The notes beneath the pieces were generated by a model. The model had not been told where the DNA came from. It made no database searches and saw nothing but the letters and a program-made list of their open reading frames with translations. The position numbers and the translations under genes were made by a program. Below, piece by piece: positions 44,245 through 56,003 of a DNA stretch of 64,000 bases. The first letter of the stretch is position 1, and each line of letters starts with the position of its first letter. The stretch is taken from contig CM069589.1 in assembly GCA_035771175.1 (NCBI GenBank), forward strand, positions 29,344,201 to 29,408,200, in the 5' to 3' direction. This stretch comes from Paratinospora sagittata (taxonomy: Eukaryota; Streptophyta; Magnoliopsida; Ranunculales; Menispermaceae).

Positions 44245-47200
44245 ATATTGGTATGAGAGCTTAGGTTTAAAATTCTTAAAAAGATAAAAGCTTTATGATA
44301 TTATGATTGATTGTATGGGTATACATATGGGTAGTTCTATTATGTTGAGCCTAATCCAATATGGGTAGTTCTGTCGGTGAATTCCAGATTTGGAAAAGAA
44401 TAGTCAATATTAATAATGGAAATTGTTGATCACGAAAGGATCAGAAGGCTGAAAGAAAAAGAACTGGATGTAATCCAGTGCTATTAAATTAGATAGCTTA
44501 TATATGGCTAATACCTACCCAACAACAACGAAATGCACAGCTTATGAGCTTGTGGCAAAGTTGTAATGTGAGAAAGACAGAGGCTTGAACCATTGATAGC
44601 TCCAGATTTGGGTGCCAATGGTGTGGGTACTTCTGTAAAAACATATATAATTGAGACTGAAGTCAAAATAAAATAAATAGAAGGTCTCAATGATAAACCA
44701 GATGGAATGAAAAGATATGTGAAAGTTATGGAAACTTTCAGGAGAAGAGACTCTCCTATCTTAACTGGCAGTCTGATAGTAGACGGAATCAAGAATTTGC
44801 GACTCTGAGTGGAAACCATCTTAGAGAATGATTAAGTCTCTGACAATGATAAAGCACGTTAGCTAAGTTTCAGCTAACTGATGATAAGAGATAATAGAAA
44901 ATTGGGTAAGGACTCCTGATATGATTAAGGCATGAGATTACTTAAAGAAGCTATTTTATAAGGGCTTCTATCAACATGCTGAAATTGATTTAAGGCCTTA
45001 AAAAGTGTATCTTGTTAAAATGTAGTGACATGCCTAACCATAAATACAAACGTGAATTCAATAGACTGGTATAGTTTCTTTTTGGATTAATCACTATGGA
45101 TACTCTGAGAATAATAAGGATCTAGAATAAATTTTGGGATCCTATACGGCAAGTTTGTGTAAGTTGTTAGGCAGACTATCAATTTCGGGTCAGCTACTGC
45201 TGTGGTGAAATTGTTAACACCAGCAATACTAGTGATATAGCTTGCACTGCCGTTTGAAGTCGAGTCATCAATACCAGTGGTAGGTAAAATGAGAAACAAG
45301 TAATTACGGAAATGTTGGGGCAATAATATGAAATTCAAGATGAGTTAAACATTGAGTAAGGTTGAGATTCTGGCTGTATTAGTAACTCTCATTTTGTTAG
45401 TACCTAACCCAATAATAATGGGAAAAAGGGAAGTGATGTTAAAGAATTATGAAAACCAAAAGTGGTTTCCATTGCCTGAGCAAGAGTCACAGACTGAGTA
45501 AATTGTATCTCGACCTATAATTGTCTATTATCAATCTGAAAAAAAAAAGACACGGGATGTGTTAATCTCCAGTTAGTAGATATGGAATGCCCCAATATTT
45601 TTATCAATGTGACTCCACCAGATTTTAGAGAATAAATTACAGTAAATACAAGACCATATCCAAAGATTAGTAAGACGTTGATAACAGGTATGATCAACAT
45701 TTTGTTATTGTGTATATTCTGAAATATTGTTGGATCTACCTTGTTCTTTATCTATGGTGATATGTTATGCAGATTGTATTATCTTATGTTATAATAATGC
45801 ATCATTGAGTGTGAGTATGCCTACAGGAGAAAGAATCTACCTTGATATGGTTAGCAAATAATATGTGAAATAAATATGAGGGTCATCAAGTAATTATGAA
45901 TAAGTGGAAAAATCTCATTTTGAATCTCGAGGAATTTATACCCTCAAAATCTTCTATCTAAGAGAAGATAGTTATTGACGAGGAAATGGAGAATATGGCT
46001 AGGACAAAGCCATTTAGAGTAATGTAATAAGGCATGCAGTTGATTACAATTCATGTGGTGAGCTGGTATATTGGAGTATTCTTTGATGAATTATTAAAAT
46101 TGCCACATGGACAAGAGATTGATAGCATATAAACCTGATGCTAGTATAATATGTATCTCCATTCCTTCATATAAAGAGTACCTGAGGAATTGTGAGGATT
46201 TAAGGTGTAGGTAAATGTGTTAATGAGCAAAAGATTTGTTATCCTTGAGATGCCACCTTGGAGAGCATTTGTGATAAGATGGAAAGAAGGTATAGTGAAA
46301 TATGTTTAAGTATGAAGTATTGTTAACTGAGCAGCGTAACAATAAATAATGAATATCCTTTACCATGGATAGATGGTCGAATTCGATTAACTACATGGAG
46401 TCAAAATTTCTTTAAGATCATTTTGAGATCTAGGCACCATCAGTTAAGAATTCGAGAAAAGGATGCAATGCAGACTGTTTTAAGACAAAATATGGATATT
46501 ATGAAATTTTGGTAACCTTGATTAATGTGTCAATCACGTTTATAGGATTGATGCAGTGGGTATATGAACCATATCTTGATTATGACATAGTCGTCGATGA
46601 TGATATATGCAATTGTCCCAAGAAATGAGAGGAGCATGAATAGAACCTCGAAATTATCTTGTAGTCACTGAGAGAGCATCGATTAAGTGCCAAGCTCGGT
46701 GAATGAGTTTTGAATATAATTAAGATGAGAATTTTTGGATCACATGACTAGTTTACAGAGTATCGTTAAGGATGCTGGGAAGGTCAAAGTGATCGTAGAA
46801 CTGTTAAAACTGATTTAAATGATGGAAATCAGAAGTTCTCTGGTATTAGTTGTATGGGATAGAAAGTGCGTGGAAAGATCCTTGAAGCTATCTGTTCCAC
46901 TCATGAAACTAAACCAGATGAATGTTATATAATGTGTGGACCGTTGTGCATGGGGAAACTCTCACAGTATTAAATGTTATTACTATTTCCAGAACCTGGA
47001 AGTAATTGTGATTGATGAATATCACGTCCAGATCTAGGTTGTGCATTGATACAAAAGGATAGGTTAATTACTTGTGTCTCCAGAGATTTGGTAGTGCACG
47101 AGAATAACTATCCTAAGAGTGAATAGAACTTAGTTGGTACTTATTTTGAAATGATGAGAGCATTTCCTCTATACTAAAAAGGTCATACTATCTTCAGATT

Positions 47201-48506
47201 TTAAGAGTCTAAAGTAATTATTTGAATGGAAAGAAATTGAACATGAGGTAATAAATGTGGCAAGAATTCCCGAAGGATTTGATTTTATATTGAATTATTA
47301 TCCTGGGAAAGGCCAATATGTTGCTGAGACATTGAGCAGGAAACAGGCTGAAACTAGAGTAGTATCTATCAGTTAGCCATAAATGGATATTGTTATGAGT
47401 GAGAGTTACAATTATGAGTGTACTCTCTATTACTCTATGTGTTGATATTTGTCCTCGAATGCATCCTCAACTGATTGGTACTCATATTCAGAGAGTAAGA
47501 TTTATAATGAGACGAGTATGATATCAATATGAAAGATTATGGACTTGGTAATATGGATTGTGTTAAATGAAGATGGGATTCAAATGGTATCTTATGGGTT
47601 ATGGGTAGAAATGATACCATCTGGATAACCATTAATGGACTGATAAGTCTACGTATTCTTCCAATGAACACCAGAATTCTTTTGATAGATTGAGCAGATT
47701 GTATATGTGTGAGATAGGGAGATTTTATGGGAGTACTCAGATATTTGTCATGTCGGATTAAGATCCGAAGATTGTGTCGAGATCCGATATATGATGCAGA
47801 CTCGATTTGGTACTCATATCCTTCTCAGTGTGATATTGTATTCTCAGACTGGCTGACAGACTGAGAGAGTGATTTTGATGCTTGCGAGCATGCTCGGGTC
47901 TGGTATACTTGATTTTTGGTCGAAGTTGGAAGGAATATTATATGTGTGTAAACTTATGTGTATAAATAGCTATTATAATAACATAATGATGGCATTCTAA
48001 CGGGTTGATAATAAGCCTTATAGAACTCCAACTTCTTGATTTGAAAGTATGGAGTTATTGCTATTAGTGCCACAGGATAATATTAAATACACAAGGTTGG
48101 TATATAGGCCTTGAAATGTATTGTGGCTGTCTCAATTTTGCTAAGGGTCTTACCACGGAAAGGCCAAATGAGAATTGGGATGAAAAGAAAGCTCGCACAG
48201 CGATTTGTTGGACCATTAGCGATTCTTGATAGGTAGGTCCATTGGCTTACCGATTTGCTCTACTGTCACAGTTAATAGGTGTCCGTAACATTTTCTATAT
48301 ATTGATGTTGAGGAAATATCATTTGAATTCCATATATGTTATGAATATAACTCTACTCTAAGTTGGGGAGGATATCACGTATCAAGAAGAGCAAACATGG
48401 GAGCGAAAATATAAAATGCGGGAGCAGTTTTCTGGGATTGAGTATCACTTGAGGAATAGTCCTTGATTCAAAATTTCGAGGACGAAACTTCTTAAGTTGG
48501 GGAGAT
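44245..48506 (+). pseudogene. pol: Degenerate chromovirus gag-pol remains
   Basis: A Met PBS (TTGGTATGAGAGC, 44248-44260) is followed by a leader similar to that of the truncated Gypsy host (42224-42290). Further on, scattered short matches in different frames show RT (a YPLPWIDGRI-like segment near 46365, then YGYYEILVTLINVSITF and LMQWVYEPYLDY near 46490-46590, where the catalytic IDDI is VDDD), RNase H (PGKGQYVAETLSRKQAE near 47295-47355), and a C-terminal EEQTWERKYKMREQFSG segment near 48385-48435. Stops occur every few dozen codons. It is a fossil and cannot encode any complete domain. Confidence 0.8.
48495..48506 (+). other. Polypurine tract of nested Gypsy
   Basis: AGTTGGGGAGAT directly precedes the right LTR start TGTAACACC. 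Confidence 0.88.
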
Positions 48507-50954
48507 TGTAACACCCCGTGCTTTTCATCAATATATTTGGTTGACTTATACGTACATTGAAGAGTATAATACACGTATAAGTACTTTGAAAGCTATCACG
48601 TGTCAAATGAACTTGGAAATGTCAAAAGTGAGTCCAGAATGTGATTTTAAATAATTCATCATGTGGATTGAGTGTATAGAAGAAGAATAATGGATTTAAT
48701 AAAAATAAAAGAGAAATTAAGTTTACTGTTCATAACGGGTAATGTTCATGGAATAGTAAATAAATAAATTAAATGAAGTTGCAGAATGAAAGACGAAAAA
48801 AAAACGTCCAGAAGAACGAAAGAAAGAGAAGAAAGAAAAAGGAAACGATGGATTCACGGCCAAATCTAACGTGCCGGTAAGTAATTTTCACTCTATTTCT
48901 TCGTAAAATTGATCTCTAAGCTAGATGTAACGATTCTAGCAAAATAATTTTAGCTATAGGAGCCGTTTTACGGCGTTTTCAAAAATTAGGGTTTTGACCC
49001 AACGTGAACGAAAATCCGCTAGGAAGGTTGAAAAACACTTCCTAGGCTGTAGAAACCTTAAATATATGGTTAGATTGAATTTATGTGTTCATTTGGAATT
49101 TTTATAGCAGTTGGAATTTAGAGTTTCGATTGGAGACCATTTAAATTATTTAAAACCCGATGAAACTCTAGTTTAAGGCTATAGAATGATAGAATGAACT
49201 GTTGCGAGTCCATCGATGCTAAGGTTATAATTTTTGGAGACCGTTTGACAATTTTAGTAAAAAATTACATGTTTCTAATGAATAGTGACGACATGAACAG
49301 TGACGTAAATAGTACTGTGATCATATTCAGTGAATAAAATGAAATTAGAATCTAATGAAACTCCGGTTTGAGATCATAGAATCGTAGAGAATTGAATTCC
49401 GGACGTTTCGATGTTAAGATCATGATTTTTGGATATGATTTGATATTTTTAGTAACTAAATATATGATTTTGGTGCGTAGAATTCACTGTCGTGACCTTC
49501 GCGAACGTGTAAAACCTCAATACAATACCTGTTGAAGGTAGTAGAATGATAGAATGAGTGATTTTACACGTGTTGATGTGGACATAATAAGTTTATGAAT
49601 GTTCTAGATTTTTATAAAATTGATATATGTTCCAGTAGAAAAATAAACTGAGAATTAGTGAAAAGATGAAATGGGAAATTTATTTTCACTGTTCTTTCTT
49701 GTGGAAATATTTAGATTGACCACAGAAACGAGATAGTAGTTTCTTCAACTGTTTATGAGTCCTAAAGTGAGTTGGAATCTAAATTCATAGAATGGGTATA
49801 AGATTATTTAGGTTGATCTTTATTCTTAATGATTTAAAGTGAGTTGAGAAATTGAAGATGTAAATAGATATGAATAAATGAAATTGAATTATGGAGTGGT
49901 TGTGACAGGTTGAATTAGTTGGATATAAATTGGAGCTGGACTCGAAAGCGACGGTGATGGTAGTTAAGTTGAAAAGTCCTGTACTGTGAGTATATTTTCT
50001 TGATTTTGGTTCTTGTATGGCATTTTATATATATGAAATGTTTGAATGTAAATATGCTATGCATATATTGTTGCGTTGTGTTTTAATTTGCATTCATACA
50101 TGATATTTTTAGCATTGGAGCATGTGAGACTTGCAAAGGCAAGTTGGTGTCATTTCGTTAGGAATTAGACCCGGATGAGTGTTATGCGTAACCTCATTGT
50201 CAGTAGACCTGTCCTAACAAGGATTGGAGATCCTTGAAATAACTGTGAATTGGGTAATGAGAGGCTGTGGCTACCTTGTAACGGCCATACAAGGGTTAGA
50301 CCCGCTCTCTTGCCTTGAAAGAGAGAGATTGTGGATTTCGTGGAAAAAACAAATGATGCATTATTTTCTTGAAAACTCATGAAATTTATGTTGTTGACAT
50401 GTATAAGATATTCGTTGAATGATGCATGTGTTTAATAAGTGATTGAAATGATTTTAAATGTCATATTTCTCTAAATGTATATAATTGCCATCTCAAGAAA
50501 TATATTCACTTAGCTGTTGTTTGCTTACTCCATTTCCTCCAATATTTCAGGTATTGAGTCGAAGGGAAAAGGAAAAATCCGTGAGTGATAATCACGTGAG
50601 CCTTCGTCTGGTATGTGTATATATGCTTGGAGGAAATAGGTTATATTTTTGTTATTTTGATATGTATAATTATCACACATTATATATATGTATTATCATC
50701 TAGATGGGATGTGTGGGCATATATATAGCTTAATATATTGGATGATGAAATGAGATGATCAGATATATTTATCAGGTGAGGATTTGATGTGTGAATGAAT
50801 GGAATGAATGGAATGATTAGATATATCTATATTGGATTTGATTTGTGAGATTATGTGAAGGCTGACAATGTATTGTATACTGTATATGGGTATATACAGT
50901 ATATAATACATTGTGCCGGTCATGACGTCAGCCTACGTCTGGGGCGTCGTGACA
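48507..50954 (+). repeat. Right LTR of nested Gypsy (2448 bp)
   Basis: This has the same ends as the left LTR, TGTAACACCCCG and GCGTCGTGACA. It retains the central 1 kb that is missing on the left. The hairpin is at 50879-50900 and TGACGTCA at 50923-50930. Confidence 0.92.
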
Positions 50955-50959
50955 TGTTG

Positions 50960-51776
50960 AGTTTCCAGGAGGTCTTGACTTAGATCTTACTAAGGGATGG
51001 TTGACTCGGATGGAGACCATTTTCAGTGACATGAGGGCTCTTGAGCAAGATAAGGCCAAGCTTGCCAGGTTCAAGTTGATTGATAAGGCTAACAAATGGT
51101 GGGAACGAATGGAGCGTCTCGAGGGCGAGATCCGAACTTGGGCTAGATTCAAGGAGTTGTTCTTTGTGAAGTTCTATCCACAGGCCGAGAGGGATCAGCC
51201 TCGGATCCAGTTCCTACATCTGACCCAGGGCAGCATGTCCGTGAGAGAGTACGAGCAAGAGTTCAACAGGTTGGCACTTTTCGCTCCAAAGATGGTGTCT
51301 ACCGATGAGCTGAGGATGCAGAGGATACGAGATTTTTTCCGAGATCACGTCTGTCAGGGTTTGGCACTTGCTGGCATGCAGACCTTTGCGCAGGCTATGG
51401 GGCAGGCAGCAGATTTTGAAGCCGCAGAAGCCAATTCTCAGATGAGATTACCTGCAGCAGTCCAGGCACCCGTAGCTCCTACAGTTCAGACTCAGCGGGC
51501 AGGGTCAGAGGCTCAGTATTTTGGGGCCAGGAGAGGCCGGCGTAATAAGGGGCAGAGATTCAACGGTAGTGGATATGAGGCATCTATAGCCTCCGCTCTA
51601 GTATCGGTGGTACCACTAGCTGTGGGTCAGATCTGGTGGACAGCAGACAGTTGGGGCTGAGTCGCAGGCTGTGTCTTTTGCACCTAGAGTACCAAGGCTG
51701 ATTGTTTGTTATGGTTGCAGGGCTCCGGGGCATAAGAGGAATCAGTGTCCACAAAGGATGTCTTTTGGCCATTAAA
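50960..51776 (+). pseudogene. gag: Gag C-terminal part and zinc knuckle of truncated Gypsy element
   Basis: Continuing from the TSD, the frame reads FPGGLDL..., WLTRMETIFSDM, then KARF-type helices, NKWWERMERLEGE, FKELFFVKFYPQAERD, and the SVREYEQEFNRLALFAP motif of chromovirus gags, to RGRRNKGQRF. TGA ends it at 51658-51660 after a frame change. In another frame a knuckle with intact ligands follows (CYGCRAPGHKRNQC, 51706-51750). The capsid part is well preserved, with one long open stretch of 219 codons. Confidence 0.92.
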
Positions 51777-52340
51777 GTCCTACACCAGCACCTACCAGAG
51801 AACAGGCCATAACTGTTACGCTGGTAGATCCTGAGGCCAGCAAGCAGTTAATAGAAGGTACAATCAACATTTGTGATTCTATGATGTATGTTCTGATTGA
51901 TGCTGGTTCTACTTTGTCATTTATTTCTGGTAGTGTGGTAGATAGTTTTAGATTGTCTACTGTTAGGACTAGTAAGGCGTTGATTTAGAGTACGACGACC
52001 GGTGAGAGGATTTACCCTAACATGGTATGTGTGGGATGCACTGTGAGATTCGAGGACCATGAGATGTCTGTTGACCTTAGAGTTTTAGAGTTCCACGAGT
52101 TTGATGCCATCTTGGGTATGGATTGGCTGGCAACGTATCATGCTCACATTGATCGTTTCGGCAAGAGGGTTGTCTTTCAGATAACTGGAGAACCAGTCTT
52201 TATTTTTCGAGGCAGGATTGCATCGAGACCACCTATTCAGGGTAGATTAGCCACTGATGTTGAGGTTGCTACGATGGCTAGTTTGAGGCCAATGGATGAT
52301 GTGGGTCAGGAATGTCAGCTAACAGACATTCCTGTAGTCT
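51777..52340 (+). pseudogene. pol: Aspartic protease of truncated Gypsy element
   Basis: After the knuckle, EGTINICDSMMYVLIDAGSTLSFIS carries the active-site D-A-G at about 51898-51906. An in-frame TAG lies near 51986-51988. The open part from 52022 reads MVCVGCTVRFEDHEMSVDLRVLEFHEFDAILGMDWLATY, typical for the second half of chromovirus protease. It leads directly into RT in the same frame. Confidence 0.9.
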
Positions 52341-52575
52341 GTGAGTACCCAGAGGTTTTTCCTGATGAGTTACCTGGCTTGCCGCCTAGGCAAAAGGTAG
52401 ACTTTATCGTTGAGCTAATGCCCGGGAAAAAACCCATTTCCATTCCACTGTATCGTATGGCACCGAAAGAGTTGAACGAACTCAGAGCCCAGCTTGATGA
52501 GCTGGTGGGCAAGGGATTCATTTCCCCTAGTATGTCAGCTTGGGGAGCACCTGTGTTCATCAAGAAGAAAGACGG
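52341..52575 (+). pseudogene. pol: RT start of truncated Gypsy element, ending at a chimeric joint
   Basis: The open frame shows VVCEYPEVFPDELPGLPP, then KPISIPLYRMAPKEL, LDELVGKGFISPS and WGAPVFIKKKDG. One codon (Leu before FIKKK) is missing. Where SLRLC would follow, the sequence switches to Copia leader. The catalytic palm of RT is lost. Confidence 0.92.
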
Positions 52576-52598
52576 TTAGATACTTTGACGGTTAACCT

Positions 52599-52610
52599 GC
52601 TCTGATACCA
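52599..52610 (-). other. Primer-binding site of Copia element (initiator Met)
   Basis: The plus strand GCTCTGATACCA lies two bases from the LTR start at 52613. The match to the Met tRNA end is perfect. Confidence 0.93.
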
Positions 52611-52612
52611 AT

Positions 52613-54632
52613 TGTTAGCCCAGATATGTCCAAGAGGGGGGGTGAATTGGACACTTAGAAGATTTTAACCTTTCTTAAAAATATGCGGAATAATGAAAGC
52701 AGATTAAACAAAGTATAGCAATCAAATACAACAAATGTAAATGAGACAATGCAAGCAAGATTTATTGTGGTTCGGCCACGCCTACATCCACTACCTAACC
52801 TCCTTAGTTAGGATTTGTTCAAACTCCACTATGGACCTTCTTACGGGTGAAGATCAAACCGGTACACTTTCTCAACTTGCGGGTGTGAGAACTACCGTTT
52901 CTCAACTTACGAGTGTGAGAAGACCGTTTCTCAACTTCAGGGTATGAGATAACCGTTACAACTTTGAGCAACAGTTGCTCTTGCCCAGTGACTAACCAGT
53001 CACTTCAAATTTAGTACAAGATGAGATATGATTCCCTTTACTTAGAATCAAGGTGATACTTATAAAGCTTGGGATTGAACCTTCTGTGATCACAGATTCA
53101 ACAAAATATGTATGATGAAGTTTATGCTGAAAATAGGTTCAAAGAGCTTTTGTCTTCTTCAGTGACTTATTAAAATAATGAAGATGAAGTTTAATCAATC
53201 CTGAAGGCTTGAAGTTTTTCTTATAAAAAGATCCTAAGATCAAGCACAAGTGAAAGACGACTAACTTTCGAAAAGTGTTTTGGTACAAGTGAAAATTGCT
53301 AATACGTTTTGAATGAATATCAGTTTTCGTATACCATTAGTTGTTTTTCTACTCTAAGGCAACACGTATATATAGGAATAATAGAAGTGCAATGGACTTG
53401 ATGATTTTAGCGCTCTAGGTTATTTCAAATACAACGTATACTTTCTTTTCCGAGATGGATCGATTCAACTCAATACACATTATAGCGATAACAACTGAAT
53501 CATTTGATCCTTTCATGAAAAGAGAATGTTCTAACATGCTTTTAGAACGTTCAAAAAGTTTTGAAAAAGTTCTTAAAAAGTTGTTGTACGATTCTGAAAA
53601 GTATTCGTACGGTTCTGAAGAAAATAACAAAAATGGTGTACTTGTCAGAACAGTAACATTAGTTGAATTAGCGTCCTTGCGCATAATATCAACTTTTGTC
53701 GTTTTGTTCCTTGAGAGTGCTCATAGAGCATAAGCGTCCTGCTAAACATTGAAGTGAGGGCGCTATTAAGTCGTAAGTGTCTTGACTTACTTTAACGATT
53801 TAAACGACTCAAAACATGAGGGTGCTACTTCACAGTTAGCATCCTACTTTGTTTTAAAAACATTGAACACACGAGAGCGCTACTCAAGAGTTAGTGTCCT
53901 GAAATTTAAAAACAATTATAAAACAATGTTGAGTACGCCGAAGGATGCTAAGCGCCCTGAGGGTTGTTAAGGTAATTCTAAAAATGAGTGCTGTCCTACA
54001 CAAGTAGCGTCCTGATAGTTTATTCAACTTATAACTATCAGCGTCCTTAAATATAGAAATCACTTGAAAACAAAAAGAACTTCCAGCGAGCTGAAACTAA
54101 GTCAGTGTCCTGACATTCTCAAAGGTTCGTAAAAGAAAGGTCGCTACTTACAAGTAAGCGTCCTTATTAATCAACTCAGTTCAACCTTAAGCGTCCTAAT
54201 ATTTTGTCAGCGTCCTGACTCATTAAGTCCAGGAGGGCGCTACTAATGTATTAGTGTCCTGAAAGAATTTATAAAAATAGTTTTTGATTTCTCGATTAAA
54301 GCTCGATAAAGCATAATGTAACCAGATTAAATCGAATATGCAAACGATCGATTAAACATGCAGACATACATATCGCCGAATCATATGACATAGAAGGTCC
54401 TACAACCTATCGTAATCTAATCATTCAATCGAACATCTTTCAATGATCATGGTCTTCAAGAAGATCTTTAATACGCTCGCCATGCATCATTGATTCTTTG
54501 AATCTTTCAAGTAAGATTAGATGTGCCATATGTGCAGTAATATCATAAAAAGAATGTGGTTTGTAATCATCAAAATATCTTTCATATAAGGGATATATTC
54601 TCGTAAGGGACATGAGGATAATTTGCTCAACA
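52613..54632 (-). repeat. 5' LTR of Copia element (2.02 kb)
   Basis: The plus strand begins TGTTAGCCCAG and ends TGCTCAACA. TATA is at 53366-53375 (minus-strand use). Three tandem TCTCAACTT units lie at 52869-52950. The inverted GCGTCCT units are at about 53690-54270. It is very similar to the 3' LTR apart from the tandem-repeat count. Confidence 0.92.
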
Positions 54633-55659
54633 ACTTGTGATTTGTAGGTTGCGGGTTTGTGCGATTTTTGAGAGATTTTTGTGCCCATTTTTGGTCTATT
54701 TTACCCACTTGTGTATATAACTCGTTTTAGGGTTTTATTAGAGAGGGATCACTTACTAAGCACAATTAGGATTAGGTTTAGAAAATGAGGCAAAACAAGA
54801 GGTTGAAGAAGGGAGAAAAGTTACAGGATTGGATAAGAAAAAGAAAAGGAGTTTGTCCACTTGTAAAAGGGGGTTCTCTTCATTTCTATTCTACTTTAGT
54901 TTGTTTCAATGATGTCTTCTTTAACTATCTATCTTGTAACCAATGACTTGGACATGAACTAATTTTCTAATCTAGGGATTGATTGAGCTATGATTCATTT
55001 TATGGGTTGAATATTATTGTTTATGTGTTAGGGATTAAATTGATAGGTTTATTTACAAGTTCAAGTTCTTAATTCCTTTTATATGCTGGCCACATCTTAA
55101 ATGAATTTAGATTTGATTTCTTACGCTCGGGAGAGGTGTTTTCGAATCTGATCTGGGAACTTGTAACCGAGGAATTTATATTGAGTCAGGAACCCTTTGA
55201 AATCATTTAAAGTGGATCATAAATCTTAATGTGTTTTTATTTAATTGATTTACACTTGGGAGAGAGAAATGATTTTATAAAAATAGAAGTTTGAATTACA
55301 CACGGGAGAGGGATTTGAATGAAGTAAGATCTATGATTTATAAACTAAGCAATTTAAGTCAATAACATAGCTTTTTGAAACCCATAAAATAAACATAGTG
55401 AAATCAATCTCTAGAGTTTTAATCCATTGATATATTCTTCATTTCAATTCAAATTACTTTGATTATTGTTGATTTTGATTACTTTAAATTTCAGCAATCA
55501 TCCATTCAAATATTGTTCACCTAAATAAAATCATTTTCATAGAAGTTTTGGGCATTTATATTAGTAATTTTGACTATCTCTGTGGACGATACCCAACTTA
55601 CCTTGGGATATTATAACTTGATAATCATACATTTGCGATACACGATATTGTCACAATCA
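54633..55659 (+). repeat. 3' LTR of composite Athila, second part
   Basis: It resumes with ACTTGTGATTTGTAGGTTGCGGG, matching 18311 onward, and ends CACAATCA. TSD CTAAT follows at 55660-55664. Short segments are absent relative to the 5' LTR, such as about 14 bp near 55190. Confidence 0.92.
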
Positions 55660-56003
55660 CTAATATTCAGACAAATACATTCACAGTCCTCCACATAGAA
55701 TATGACAATATGGAATTTGCAACAGAGATGTGGCCTAATTCATGACACGTAATATATCAAAAGTAAGACTATTTCATTAATAGATAAAAGGTGTTCAAAA
55801 TATAATAGAGTTGTACAGGCAGTGGTCTCCAAGAGAAAAAATAGAAAGAGGACAAACCCCCACAAAAGTAAATGGTCAATACCATCAAAATAAGGTGGCT
55901 ACATCTCAACCCCTTGGTAAACAAAAAGATAAGTCTCGACGTGAGTTGGGACTGGTCCCAGCTTAATTCCTTAAAATATGAAGCAACGGGGTGAGCTCGC
56001 AGC
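55660..56003 (-). repeat. Middle part of the split Gypsy LTR
   Basis: Between the composite Athila and the palindromic LTR pair lies 344 bp without a gene. It begins with TSD copy CTAAT and ends with TSD copy GCAGC. Removing both insertions gives a continuous LTR running from 17765 to 59858. Confidence 0.78.

Larger units (their letters stand above)
42691..50954 (+). mobile_element. Nested Gypsy chromovirus-like element (8.26 kb), TSD TGTTG
   Basis: Both LTRs, PBS and PPT are present, and TGTTG flanks it at 42686-42690 and 50955-50959. The internal 4.26 kb is heavily decayed, with no frame longer than about 100 codons in the coding strand. Fragments of RT, RNase H and the closing chromovirus segment can be recognised. 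The LTRs differ in length (1554 and 2448 bp) because of changes in the left copy. It is shorter inside than an autonomous chromovirus, which usually needs more than 4.5 kb. Confidence 0.93.
39326..52575 (+). mobile_element. Gypsy chromovirus-like element, 3' truncated, with a nested Gypsy in gag
   Basis: It has a 5' LTR (39326-42207), Met PBS, gag in two pieces around the insertion 42691-50954, zinc knuckle, protease and the first part of RT. It stops inside the RT finger region at a microhomology joint with Copia leader sequence (52568-52575). The rest of RT, RNase H, integrase and 3' LTR are missing. Its LTR family is that of the solo LTRs 25260-28108 and 31809-34459, so these lost elements probably had this kind of gag-pol. 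Confidence 0.9.
31352..54632 (-). mobile_element. Copia element (Sirevirus-like) with nested insertions and large deletion
   Basis: The minus-strand order is 5' LTR (52613-54632), Met PBS, a short leader (to 52576), then RT (38473-39325), RNase H, PPT and 3' LTR (31352-37450). Gag, protease and integrase are gone. They were lost with the 3' half of a Gypsy element inserted in RT, the breakpoint lying at 52568-52575. The element sits in the Athila 3' LTR. The flanking 5-mers GCTGG (31347-31351) and ACTTG (54633-54637) agree at three of five positions, consistent with a decayed TSD. Confidence 0.87.
17798..55659 (+). mobile_element. Composite Athila-like Gypsy element carrying further insertions (TSD CTAAT)
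   Basis: Both ends are TG/CA-type LTR ends, and CTAAT flanks it at 17793-17797 and 55660-55664, so it is one integration event. Its own parts are: 5' LTR, tRNA-Asp-like PBS, an unrecognised open frame, a partial second LTR, gag, protease, RT, RNase H, integrase, a 1.7-kb 3' region without an envelope gene, PPT, and a 3' LTR. Solo LTR 25260-28108 lies in integrase. Copia element 31352-54632, with its own nested elements, lies in the 3' LTR. The gag signature (ELAPFD, LTLRDYFKP, FELKP) is Athila-like. Confidence 0.9.
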
